DNA from: an uncultured Alphaproteobacteria bacterium
Lineage (GTDB): Bacteria > Pseudomonadota > Alphaproteobacteria > HIMB59 > GCA-002718135
Direction of reading: 5' to 3'
NCBI GenBank assembly: GCA_902517315.1
Contig: CABYBP010000022.1
Span: 1-13,800, forward strand
DNA: 13,800 bases
Within the stretch, counting starts at the first letter, position 1; the number at the start of each line of letters is the position of its first letter. Positions 7,263 to 13,800 of the stretch are shown here, piece after piece. Under the pieces are notes generated by a model that did not search any database, was not told where the DNA came from, and saw only the letters and a list, made by a program, of their open reading frames with translations. The position numbers were made by a program, and so were the translations under genes.

Positions 7263-9698
7263 TTAATATTTTAGTTTTTCATTTTTAGGATCGTAAGGAC
7301 TATCCTCTATAATAGTTACATCATATTTTTTATCTAATATATCCATCTCTAATTTTTGACCTATATTTGCAAATTGTGGATCTACCATACCAATAGCTAA
7401 TGATTTTTTCACTCTAAAACCGTAGTTACCTCCTGTCGCACGGCCAATAACTTTTCCATTATTATAAATAGGATTATTGCCCAGCGCATCAGCATCTTTA
7501 ACATCATGAACTTCTAAAGTTACCATTTTGTTTTTAAAACCTCTCTGCTGCCACTTAACAAGAGAATCTCTGCCAATAAAATTACCTTTATTTAAATGTA
7601 CAAATCTATCTAAACCAGATTCGAAAGCCGCATATTCAATCGACATTTCTGTACCAACCAATTTATATGTTTTTTCAACACGTAAGCTTTCCATCGCTCG
7701 GATACCAAATGGTTTAAGTGCATAATCTTTTCCCGATTCCATTAATTGATCAAAAATATGATTTTGATATTCAATTGGATGATGTAATTCCCATCCAAGT
7801 TCTCCAACAAAATTCATACGCATAGCAATAGTAGGAGCTAAACCAACATTGATTTTTTTTGATGATAACCATGGGAAATTTTCATTAGACAAATCAGTCT
7901 TTGTAATTTTGGAAAGAATATCTCTTGATTTTGGTCCTGCCAAAACAAGAACTCCCATGCTATTTGTTAAGTTTTCATATGTGACAGATCCATCTTTAGG
8001 CATCCATTTGTATATCCAATCATGATCTAATCGTTGAAATGCCCCTGCTGAAACTAAATAAAAAGAATTTTCTTTTTCTTTTGCAATTGTGAATTCTGAA
8101 TGAACTCCACCAGCGGTGTTTAGTGCATGACAAAGATTAACTCTTCCAGTCTTTTTAGGAATTTTGTTTGCAACTAAATAATCAAGAAATTCTTCAGCAC
8201 CAGGTCCTGAAATTCGACATTTAGCAAATGCAGTCATATCTAGAAGACCGGCATTACTTTGAACATTTATGCATTCGTTTCCAACATGATCAAACCATTT
8301 TGATCTTCTAAAAGACCAATCATCTTTTTGTAATTCTTTTGATGGTGCGAACCAATTTGCACGCTCCCAACCAAATTTATGACCAAAAACTGCACCAAGA
8401 TTTTTTAATCTATCATAGCATGGAGCTTGTCTTAATGGACGTCCCTCTTCTCTTTCTTCGTCAGGATAGTGAACTGTAAAAACGTTCGCGTAAGCTTCTT
8501 CATTTTTTTTAATTAAATATGCTTCTGTTGCATAATCACCAAATCTTCTAGGATCAACACCTAGCATATCAATTGTAGGTTCACCGTCTACTATCCATTC
8601 GGCAATTTGCCATCCTGCTCCACCAGCTGCGGTGATTCCAAAACTATGACCTTCATTTAACCAAAAATTTTTCAGCCCCCATGCTGGCCCAACAATTGGA
8701 CTTCCATCTGGTGTATAACAAATAGCACCATTATAAACTTTCTTAACTCCAACTTCTCCAAAAATAGGAACACGATGCATTGCTGATTCAATGTGAGGTT
8801 CAAGACGCTCTAAATCCTCTTGAAATAATTCAAATTCGGATTCCTTATCTGGTCCGTCAACATAACATACAGGAGCTCCTTTTTCATAAGGGCCTAATAT
8901 CAATCCACCTCTTTCTTCTCGCATGTACCAAGAACTATCCGAATCTCGTAAGACTCCCATTTCAGGAAGTCCTTGCTCTTTTCTTTTTAAAATTTCTGGG
9001 TGATCATCAGTAACAATATATTGGTGTTCTACTGGTATTACAGGAACATCAAGACCAACCATTTTTCCAGTTTGTCTTGCAAAATTTCCACTACAAGAAA
9101 CTACATGCTCACATTCAATTGATCCTTTATTAGTTTCTACTTCCCACATATCATTTTTATTTTTTGTAATACCTATAACTGATGTGTTTCTGTAAATTTC
9201 TGCCCCTTTATCTCTTGCGCCTTTGGCAAGTGCTTGAGTTAAATCGGCTGGTTGAATGTATCCATCTTCAGGATGTTGAATTGCTCCTATTAATCCATCA
9301 GTATTACAAAGAGGCCAAATTTCTTTTACTTGTTCTGGTGTCAAGAATTTAACATCAACACCTATAGTTTTAGCTACACCTGAATATTGATAATATTCAT
9401 CCATTCGATCTTGTGTAGTTGCAAGACGAATATTAGAGACAACACTAAAACCAACTTTTTGCCCTGTCTCTTCTTCAAGTGTTTTATATAGTTTAACTGC
9501 ATATTTGTGTAATTGTCCTACAGAATAACTCATATTGAATAATGGAAGTAATCCTGCAGCATGCCAAGTTGAACCAGAAGTTAACTCTTTTCTTTCAACT
9601 AGAACAACATCCGACCAACCTTTTTTAGCTAAATGATAGAGCGTACTTACACCTACAGCACCTCCACCTATTACAACAACCTTTGACTTTGATTTCAT
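7263..9698 (-). CDS. Dimethylglycine/sarcosine dehydrogenase-like flavoprotein with C-terminal GcvT domain
   Basis: An 811-residue two-domain enzyme of the DMGDH/SARDH family. The N-terminal FAD domain begins with [20 protein letters not shown] (GxGxxG at residues 11-16). SGSTWHAAG (41-49) places H46 where mammalian DMGDH binds FAD covalently through histidine. A linker domain (about 380-435, [18 protein letters not shown]) leads to a GcvT-like half (about 440-811) with [47 protein letters not shown] and [15 protein letters not shown]. The expected reaction is oxidative removal of an N-methyl group, transfer of the carbon to tetrahydrofolate, and electron transfer to ETF. Dimethylglycine is the likeliest substrate, but sarcosine or another N-methyl amine cannot be excluded because the family is broad. 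The adjacent etfBA and ETF-QO genes support a dehydrogenase rather than an oxidase. At the folate-site acid it reads GGVHSEF, with Glu where related domains have Asp. Confidence 0.9.
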   Translation of the reverse strand: MKSKSKVVVIGGGAVGVSTLYHLAKKGWSDVVLVERKELTSGSTWHAAGLLPLFNMSYSVGQLHKYAVKLYKTLEEETGQKVGFSVVSNIRLATTQDRMDEYYQYSGVAKTIGVDVKFLTPEQVKEIWPLCNTDGLIGAIQHPEDGYIQPADLTQALAKGARDKGAEIYRNTSVIGITKNKNDMWEVETNKGSIECEHVVSCSGNFARQTGKMVGLDVPVIPVEHQYIVTDDHPEILKRKEQGLPEMGVLRDSDSSWYMREERGGLILGPYEKGAPVCYVDGPDKESEFELFQEDLERLEPHIESAMHRVPIFGEVGVKKVYNGAICYTPDGSPIVGPAWGLKNFWLNEGHSFGITAAGGAGWQIAEWIVDGEPTIDMLGVDPRRFGDYATEAYLIKKNEEAYANVFTVHYPDEEREEGRPLRQAPCYDRLKNLGAVFGHKFGWERANWFAPSKELQKDDWSFRRSKWFDHVGNECINVQSNAGLLDMTAFAKCRISGPGAEEFLDYLVANKIPKKTGRVNLCHALNTAGGVHSEFTIAKEKENSFYLVSAGAFQRLDHDWIYKWMPKDGSVTYENLTNSMGVLVLAGPKSRDILSKITKTDLSNENFPWLSSKKINVGLAPTIAMRMNFVGELGWELHHPIEYQNHIFDQLMESGKDYALKPFGIRAMESLRVEKTYKLVGTEMSIEYAAFESGLDRFVHLNKGNFIGRDSLVKWQQRGFKNKMVTLEVHDVKDADALGNNPIYNNGKVIGRATGGNYGFRVKKSLAIGMVDPQFANIGQKLEMDILDKKYDVTIIEDSPYDPKNEKLKY

Positions 9699-9752
9699 TA
9701 TTACTATTTATTACTGTACTTCATTAATCATAATAAATAGAGTGGGTCAATC
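9699..9752. promoter_or_regulatory. Divergent promoter region with a perfect 10-bp inverted repeat
   Basis: These 54 bases separate the dehydrogenase operon (-) from the dsbA-like gene (+) and must hold both promoters. CTATTTATTA (9704-9713) and TAATAAATAG (9731-9740) are exact inverse complements separated by 17 bases. Read in each gene's own direction, the same sequence TAATAAATAG therefore precedes both start codons, 5 bases upstream for the dehydrogenase and 12 for dsbA. It could be a symmetric operator, a pair of like -10 elements, or a leader hairpin. No consensus -35 is evident. Confidence 0.45.
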
Positions 9753-10373
9753 ATGAGATACTTCAAACAATTATATTTATTGGTAACTATAACTGCGTTA
9801 TGTTGTCTTCCACTCAAAGCAGAGGTAACGGTAAAAGATCTTTTTTTTGATGAGTCAAAACCTTTTCATTTAAAAATAATCGATGTTATTCCTGAACAAG
9901 GTATTCTTCAAATAGGTAATAATGACGCTAAAAATACTATAATTGAATTTATGGATTATTTTTGTGGCTACTGCAAAAAAGTACATGTTGAATTACTTCA
10001 GATTGCAAACGAGAGAAAAGATACCAGAATAATATTTTTACAGCATCCAGTTTTAAGTGAATCTTCTAAATTACTTGCTAACATGGTTGTTGCTGCCAAT
10101 ATGCAAAATAAGGGCATTGAGCTTCACAATGCATTATTCCAAGTCGAAGGAAATTTGAATAATGAAAAACTAAAAAAAATAATTGAAGATCTTGAAATTA
10201 ATAATGCAAAATTAAATATAGATATGTCAAAAGATGAAGTCAGAAACATTGTTAGTCTTAGTTCTTTTTTAGCTAATGGCTCTGGCGCTAGAGGCACACC
10301 CACTTTTTTTGTTAATGAAGAACTTGTTGTTGGATATATTTCTATAGAAAGAATGAAGGCTTTATTAAAGTAA
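9753..10373 (+). CDS. DsbA-family periplasmic thiol-disulfide oxidoreductase
   Basis: A 206-residue thioredoxin-fold protein of the DsbA/Com1 type. An N-terminal signal peptide (residues 1-23: hydrophobic LLVTITALCCLP with a likely cut after LKA) directs it to the periplasm. The active site is C71-G-Y-C74 within FMDYFCGYCKKVH, and the cis-proline loop is GARGTPTFFVN (P183). A helical insertion lies between them, as in DsbA. It would catalyse disulfide formation, or isomerisation, in exported proteins. CGYC is less common than the CPHC of E. coli DsbA, but it occurs in rickettsial and other alphaproteobacterial relatives. It is a single-gene unit, divergent from the dehydrogenase operon and ended by a hairpin. 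Whether it serves a particular client nearby cannot be told. Confidence 0.88.
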   Translation: MRYFKQLYLLVTITALCCLPLKAEVTVKDLFFDESKPFHLKIIDVIPEQGILQIGNNDAKNTIIEFMDYFCGYCKKVHVELLQIANERKDTRIIFLQHPVLSESSKLLANMVVAANMQNKGIELHNALFQVEGNLNNEKLKKIIEDLEINNAKLNIDMSKDEVRNIVSLSSFLANGSGARGTPTFFVNEELVVGYISIERMKALLK

Positions 10374-10402
10374 AGAAGCCCTGTTATTAAATAGAGCTTC
10401 TT
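10373..10402. terminator. Hairpin terminator between convergent genes, probably bidirectional
   Basis: AAGAAGC (10373-10379) pairs perfectly with GCTTCTT (10396-10402). After one mismatch the stem continues with C:G, T:A, G-T, T:A and T:A around an ATTA loop. It starts at the last base of the dsbA-like stop codon and lies seven bases past the stop of the convergent DmdA-like gene. No long U-run follows on the plus strand (ATTAAAATTATTTA). On the minus strand TTTAATAAAG follows. Its placement between two converging genes supports shared use. Confidence 0.65.
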
Positions 10403-10409
10403 ATTAAAA

Positions 10410-11741
10410 TTATTTATCTACTACTTCTCTCGTGTTTGCGTTATGTGATTCAGTAAATGGAATAGGTACAACTTCTGCATCTACTGGTACACCTGGTGAG
10501 TCAGAATATTGATCTGGTAGATGAACTTTAAATTTACGACCATAATTTCCCATTGGAAAACCATTTTTATTTAAAGTCCCATCAAAAGGAACATAACCCA
10601 TAGCAATGTTTCTTCCTTGCTCAGGATGATACCAAGGAGATGTTATAAATCCACATGGTTCATTTCCATCCTCTGATACAAGCCAAAAATCAGGGGCATA
10701 CTCTTCTATTGGTTTTCCACCTAAACTTAATCCAACTAATTGAAGTTTGTATGGTTTTTTACCATCTTTTAAATCGGCTTTCATCTTTTCAAGAACAGTC
10801 TTACCAACATAGTCTGTTGTTTTATTCCATTCTCCCTTTCCAGATAAAGAAACTTGATATCCTAAGTTACATTGAAATGGGTTATGTTGATTATCCATAT
10901 CTTGACCCCAGGATAAAATTCCTGCTTGAATTCTACGGTGATGTGCTGGAGCTATAACCATAAGATTATGTTTTTTTCCTGTTTCTAAAACAGCATTCCA
11001 CATATCATCAGCATATTTAGTTGAATCATATAAATATATTTCAAATCCAGCTTCTCCAGAAAAACCTGTTTGTGAAATTATACAATCTCTTCCACCAACT
11101 TTAGCAGCAGCAAGTCCATAAAATGGCATTTCATCAACTTTAACTTGATCACCTATTAAATCATTCATCAAAGCGTGAGCTTTTGGACCTTGAATTTGAA
11201 CGGGGCTTACATCAATTTCATCAATATGGACATTAAATCTATTATCATGATTTACACCTTGCAAATACAAACCAATATCTGAGTCAGATAAAGAAAACCA
11301 AAACTCATCTTTTGATATTCTTAATAGAATTGGATCATTCAAAACACCGCCATATTGATTACAAAGAATTACATATCTTCCTCTCATTGGAGATATTTTT
11401 GTTGCATCTCTTGTTATAACATAGTCAACAAAAGCCTCAGCATCAGGTCCTTTAACTTGAATTTGCCTTTCAACTGCAACATTCCACATGGTAACGTGAT
11501 TTTTTATTGCCTCATACTCAACCATTGCTCCACCATCTTCTGGTTTTACATAACCTCTTGGATGGTAAATTCTGTTATAAACTGTTGCCCTCCAACATCC
11601 CGCCTCCATCGACAAATGCCAATAAGGTGATTTTCTCACTCTGGTTGAGATAAGCATTTGAACTGGTGTAGGACCACTTTGTCTTAAATTGTAGGGAACC
11701 TTTCTATCCGATTGATCCACTGACGTAGAATGTTTAATCAT
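10410..11741 (-). CDS. GcvT-family methyltransferase related to DMSP demethylase DmdA
   Basis: A 443-residue free-standing GcvT-fold protein that presumably moves a methyl or methylene group to tetrahydrofolate in the cytoplasm. From memory of DmdA, several blocks look closer to it than to glycine-cleavage T protein: MWNVAVERQIQVKG, GGVLNDPILLRISKDEFWFS followed by LSDSD, VQIQGPKAHALM, and SWGQDMDNQHNPFQCNLGYQ. It is about 70 residues longer than typical DmdA (about 370), with an extended N-terminus (SPYWHLSMEAGCWRATVYNR) and a C-terminus rich in proline and glycine. I therefore call it DmdA-related rather than DmdA; the substrate could be DMSP, a betaine or another methylated compound. The frame is open to an ATG at 11801. 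An AAGGAG at 11748-11753 instead selects the ATG at 11741 (6-base spacing) or 11744 (3-base spacing). It is a single-gene unit facing the dsbA-like gene. Confidence 0.82.
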   Translation of the reverse strand: MIKHSTSVDQSDRKVPYNLRQSGPTPVQMLISTRVRKSPYWHLSMEAGCWRATVYNRIYHPRGYVKPEDGGAMVEYEAIKNHVTMWNVAVERQIQVKGPDAEAFVDYVITRDATKISPMRGRYVILCNQYGGVLNDPILLRISKDEFWFSLSDSDIGLYLQGVNHDNRFNVHIDEIDVSPVQIQGPKAHALMNDLIGDQVKVDEMPFYGLAAAKVGGRDCIISQTGFSGEAGFEIYLYDSTKYADDMWNAVLETGKKHNLMVIAPAHHRRIQAGILSWGQDMDNQHNPFQCNLGYQVSLSGKGEWNKTTDYVGKTVLEKMKADLKDGKKPYKLQLVGLSLGGKPIEEYAPDFWLVSEDGNEPCGFITSPWYHPEQGRNIAMGYVPFDGTLNKNGFPMGNYGRKFKVHLPDQYSDSPGVPVDAEVVPIPFTESHNANTREVVDK

Positions 11742-11891
11742 CATAAACTCCTTAAATAAATATGCTATTTTGTATTTAATCTTTAAATACTCTGCAATCA
11801 TAAAATGTGAATGATATAAAGAAAATAGTGGACCTTAATTAGGTCAAAATTTAGTCATAGTTTTGACAGCAAAATTTAATAATAGGTTTAT
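11742..11891. promoter_or_regulatory. Divergent regulatory region with two overlapping inverted repeats
   Basis: These 150 bases between the DmdA-like gene (-) and the OmpA-like lipoprotein gene (+) must contain both promoters. Inverted repeat A is GACCT-TAATT-AGGTC (11831-11845). Inverted repeat B is GTCAAAA (11843-11849) with TTTTGAC (11861-11867). The two share bases 11843-11845, so as RNA or cruciform they would exclude each other. A TTGACA hexamer (11863-11868) overlaps the B arm, but no -10 box lies at the right distance before the ATG at 11892. On the minus strand a weak pair, TTGCAG (11792-11797) and TACAAA (11769-11774) with 17-base spacing, could drive the DmdA-like gene. Confidence 0.4.
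11748..11753 (-). promoter_or_regulatory. Strong Shine-Dalgarno of the DmdA-like gene
   Basis: AAGGAG on the minus strand is the best ribosome binding site in the window. It sits six bases before the ATG at 11741 and three before the ATG at 11744, which rules out the longer in-frame start at 11801. Confidence 0.75.
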
Positions 11892-12800
11892 ATGAAATTT
11901 AAATATCTTATACCAATTATCTCTATTCTAATTTTTTTAACGGGTTGCTCTGCTAGCTATAAAGAATTATCTACTATGGAAACTAATAAACCAAGAAACT
12001 TTCAAGAACACTTATTGTCCGAATACAAAAAAAGAGCTACTTTCGAAGCAGAAGAGATGCATGATTGGAATTCAGCAAAATTATATTCTGAAAAAGCTCT
12101 TAAAAGTTTAGAGACTGATGAAATATATCCTGAAGAAATTTCATATTGGAAACTGCCAGAGAAAAATATTAACGAAATAAGAATTGCATATGAAAACCTT
12201 ATGACAATTTATCAAGATGCAAAAAATATTGATCCTTTTAATTTAGCAAAAGCTATTTCATCATTAGATTGCTGGTCAGAGCAACAGGAGGAAAATTGGC
12301 AAACATGGGATATTAATAGTTGCATGAATGATTTCTTGAATGCCATGCATAATATTTATGAAAAAATATCTACTCAGGAAAATGAGCTGGAAACTTCAAA
12401 TAAGAAAAATAATAATTTAGTGAATGAAACAAAAAATGAAGTAACAATAGTTACTAAAAGTGAAAATAAAGAATTAATGCAAATAATATATTTTGATTTT
12501 GATCAATTTAATTTATCTGAAGTAAGTAAAGACAAAATAAAAAAATTTTTGAACAATTATGGAAAAGTTATTAATGAGTATCTTGTTGTTGGACATACTG
12601 ACACTAAAGGAACAAATAAATATAATTTATCATTATCAATTAAAAGGGCTGAGGTTGTAAAAGAAATTTTAATTAATTATGGAATACAACAAAGTCGTAT
12701 AAAAATATTAGGCAAAGGTGAAGAATCTCTAGCTGTAAATACTCCAGATAATACAAAACAGCCAGCAAACAGAAGAGTAGAAATAAAAAAAACAAATTAA
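11892..12800 (+). CDS. OmpA-family outer-membrane lipoprotein
   Basis: A 302-residue lipoprotein with a C-terminal peptidoglycan-binding OmpA domain. The signal peptide ends in the lipobox LTGC with lipidated C19; the +2 residue is Ser, which favours outer-membrane sorting. Residues about 35-160 form a helical domain with the segment SLDCWSEQQEENWQTWDINSC familiar from alphaproteobacterial OmpA-like proteins; C127 and C144 could form a disulfide. A low-complexity N/K/E linker (about 161-195) precedes the OmpA domain (198-300): IIYFDFDQFNLSE, VVGHTDTKGTNKYNLSLSIK, RAEVV and ANRRVEI. D237 and R252 are the diaminopimelate-binding pair of the family. It likely tethers the outer membrane to the cell wall. 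It resembles Pal in layout, but no tol genes are near, so Pal itself is unlikely. Confidence 0.88.
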   Translation: MKFKYLIPIISILIFLTGCSASYKELSTMETNKPRNFQEHLLSEYKKRATFEAEEMHDWNSAKLYSEKALKSLETDEIYPEEISYWKLPEKNINEIRIAYENLMTIYQDAKNIDPFNLAKAISSLDCWSEQQEENWQTWDINSCMNDFLNAMHNIYEKISTQENELETSNKKNNNLVNETKNEVTIVTKSENKELMQIIYFDFDQFNLSEVSKDKIKKFLNNYGKVINEYLVVGHTDTKGTNKYNLSLSIKRAEVVKEILINYGIQQSRIKILGKGEESLAVNTPDNTKQPANRRVEIKKTN

Positions 12801-12808
12801 CTTTTGTT

Positions 12809-12814
12809 TATAAT
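12809..12814 (+). promoter_or_regulatory. Possible -10 element upstream of apaG
   Basis: A perfect TATAAT lies 25 bases before the apaG ATG, within the 39-base gap after the lipoprotein gene. The matching -35 position is only a run of A. In DNA this AT-rich such hexamers arise by chance, and apaG could equally be read from the lipoprotein promoter. Eight T (12832-12839) touch the ATG and no Shine-Dalgarno is present. Confidence 0.3.
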
Positions 12815-12839
12815 TATTTTGGTATATTGAGTTTTTTTT

Positions 12840-13232
12840 ATGTATTCTAAAACAACAAAAAAAATAAACATTACTGTAAAACCTTATTATCTTGAGGATC
12901 AATCTGAGCCAGAAGATCAGCATTATGTATGGGCATATAAGGTAACAATTGATAATCAAGGTAACGAAAAAGTGCAGCTTGTAAACAGACACTGGAAAAT
13001 TATTGATGCTAATGGGACATTACAAGAAGTGCGTGGAAAAGGTGTTGTGGGTGAGCAGCCTGTACTAAATCCTGGTGAAAAATTTGAATATACAAGTGGA
13101 ACACCTTTAACTACTTCATCCGGTTTTATGGAAGGAACATATGAGATGCAAAGTGATAATGGTAACACTTTCGATGTTCAAATTCCTCAGTTTTCATTAG
13201 ATACACCATTTGAGAATAACGAATTAAATTAA
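12840..13232 (+). CDS. apaG: ApaG domain protein
   Basis: A 130-residue ApaG protein, a small beta-sandwich (fibronectin-III-like) fold present as a stand-alone protein in many proteobacteria. The motif GKGVVG (66-71, family GxGxVG) is intact. The flanking segments HYVWAYKVTIDNQG, VQLVNRHWKIIDANG, GEQPVLNPGEKFEYTSGTPL and GFMEGTYEM are all canonical. The biochemical role is not settled: in enterobacteria it has been tied to cobalt/magnesium handling and to the neighbouring apaH gene. Here no apaH is seen. Instead trkH follows after only 13 bases, so the two probably share a transcript. Confidence 0.95.
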   Translation: MYSKTTKKINITVKPYYLEDQSEPEDQHYVWAYKVTIDNQGNEKVQLVNRHWKIIDANGTLQEVRGKGVVGEQPVLNPGEKFEYTSGTPLTTSSGFMEGTYEMQSDNGNTFDVQIPQFSLDTPFENNELN

Positions 13233-13245
13233 TTTATAAAAAAGA

Positions 13246-13800
13246 ATGAGAGACTTTAGGTCGATATTAAACATAATCGGTTTACTAATATGTATTGAAG
13301 CTTTGGCAATGCTAATACCAATGTGCTTTGATATTTATTATGGTAATTATGAATGGTTACAGTTTTTTTATTCTAGTCTAATAACATTTTTTATAGGTAT
13401 AATTTTATATATTTCATTTAGAAAAAAAAATATTAAACTTGGAATTAGGCAAGCATTTTTATTAACAATTTCATCTTGGTTAGTAATATCTCTTTTTGGT
13501 GCAATTCCATTTGTGTATTCATCGTCTTCACTTTCTTATACAGATGCTTTTTTTGAGTCTGTAAGTGGAATTACCACAACTGGTGCAACTGTTATTAATA
13601 ATTTAGAAAACTTATCTGAGGGCATATTAATTTGGAGATCTCTTCTTCAATGGTTTGGAGGAATAGGAATTATTGTTCTTGCAATGGCTATATTGCCAAC
13701 TTTACAAATTGGTGGAATGCAGTTGCTACATATGGAACATGATGATCCTTATGAAAAAACAATCCCCAAAGTTAATCGATTTGTAATTGAATTATTTCTA
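13246..13800 (+). CDS. trkH: TrkH-type potassium transporter, N-terminal part (3' end outside window)
   Basis: The frame is open from the ATG at 13246 to the window edge, giving 185 residues of an inner-membrane potassium uptake subunit. Hydrophobic helices lie at about 8-28, 38-58, 68-90 and 133-152. The first pore loop has the selectivity-filter segment SGITTTGATV (107-116, filter T110-T115). The next stretch, WRSLLQWFGGIGIIVLAMAI, is a TrkH/TrkG hallmark and is followed by LPTLQIGGMQLL. A full protein should be near 480 residues with three more pore repeats, and would normally need a TrkA regulator, possibly encoded downstream. It sits 13 bases after apaG. Initiation from ATG is supported by GA-rich AAAAAAGA just upstream and by typical N-terminal length. 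Confidence 0.93.
   Translation, partial: MRDFRSILNIIGLLICIEALAMLIPMCFDIYYGNYEWLQFFYSSLITFFIGIILYISFRKKNIKLGIRQAFLLTISSWLVISLFGAIPFVYSSSSLSYTDAFFESVSGITTTGATVINNLENLSEGILIWRSLLQWFGGIGIIVLAMAILPTLQIGGMQLLHMEHDDPYEKTIPKVNRFVIELFL

Noticed and set aside
7528..9013. Antisense open frames opposite the DMGDH-like gene (for example 7528-7725 and 8780-9013)
   Set aside because: They lie opposite conserved coding sequence, lack ribosome binding sites and show no recognisable protein features.
10655..11630. Antisense open frames opposite the DmdA-like gene (10655-10957 and 11355-11630)
   Set aside because: Their composition is that of reverse-complemented coding sequence and they have no start signals or motifs.
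11742..11801. Longer N-terminus of the DmdA-like protein from the ATG at 11801
   Set aside because: The extra 20 residues (MIAEYLKIKYKI...) look like translated leader. The strong AAGGAG at 11748-11753 would be buried inside the coding region and points to the ATG at 11741 or 11744.
12729..13168. Antisense open frames opposite the lipoprotein end and apaG
   Set aside because: They overlap the well-supported apaG and OmpA domains on the other strand, and the hydrophobic phenylalanine-rich translation is what AT-rich antisense gives.
1..13800. CRISPR arrays, insertion sequences, prophage, tRNA or rRNA genes
   Set aside because: I saw no spaced direct repeats, transposase-like frames, phage proteins or cloverleaf/rRNA sequence. 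Gene order and composition look uniform and chromosomal.

Overview
The window is strongly AT-rich, densely packed bacterial DNA. Most gaps are under 70 bp, and several genes abut or overlap by 1-4 bases. The gene set is a heterotetrameric sarcosine oxidase, a dimethylglycine-dehydrogenase-type flavoprotein, ETF with ETF-ubiquinone oxidoreductase, a DmdA-related GcvT protein, an alphaproteobacterial OmpA lipoprotein, and ApaG beside TrkH. This fits a streamlined marine alphaproteobacterium of the Pelagibacterales (SAR11) type or a similarly AT-rich lineage. That assignment is inference from composition and gene content; no rRNA or other taxonomic marker is present.

Layout. Positions 1-1843 (+) hold the 3' end of a sarcosine oxidase operon (soxA C-terminal part, then soxG). 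It is followed at 1818-2297 (+) by a small secreted nuclease-like gene that starts inside soxG. The minus-strand block 9698-2298 reads, in transcription order: dimethylglycine/sarcosine-dehydrogenase-like flavoprotein, etfB, etfA, ETF-QO, an acyltransferase, and a membrane-anchored coiled-coil protein of unknown function. At 9753-10373 (+) is a periplasmic DsbA-like thiol oxidoreductase, ending in a hairpin terminator shared with the convergent DmdA-like gene at 11741-10410 (-). From 11892 (+) come an OmpA-family lipoprotein, apaG, and the first 185 codons of trkH, which runs off the window.

How the genes fit together. The core theme is oxidative N-demethylation and one-carbon capture. The flavoprotein would oxidise an N-methylated glycine and pass electrons to ETF, then ETF-QO, then ubiquinone, and all four parts are encoded in one tight minus-strand run. 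Its C-terminal GcvT-like domain, the GcvT-like half of SoxA and the free-standing DmdA-like protein all belong to the folate-dependent GcvT fold, so one window carries three potential routes for moving methyl groups to tetrahydrofolate. Glycine betaine to dimethylglycine to sarcosine to glycine is the natural pathway reading, but the betaine-demethylating step and soxB/soxD are outside the window.

I see no mobile elements, CRISPR arrays, tRNAs or rRNAs. The least explained items are the DmdA-like gene, the coiled-coil membrane protein, and two inverted-repeat arrangements in divergent intergenic regions.
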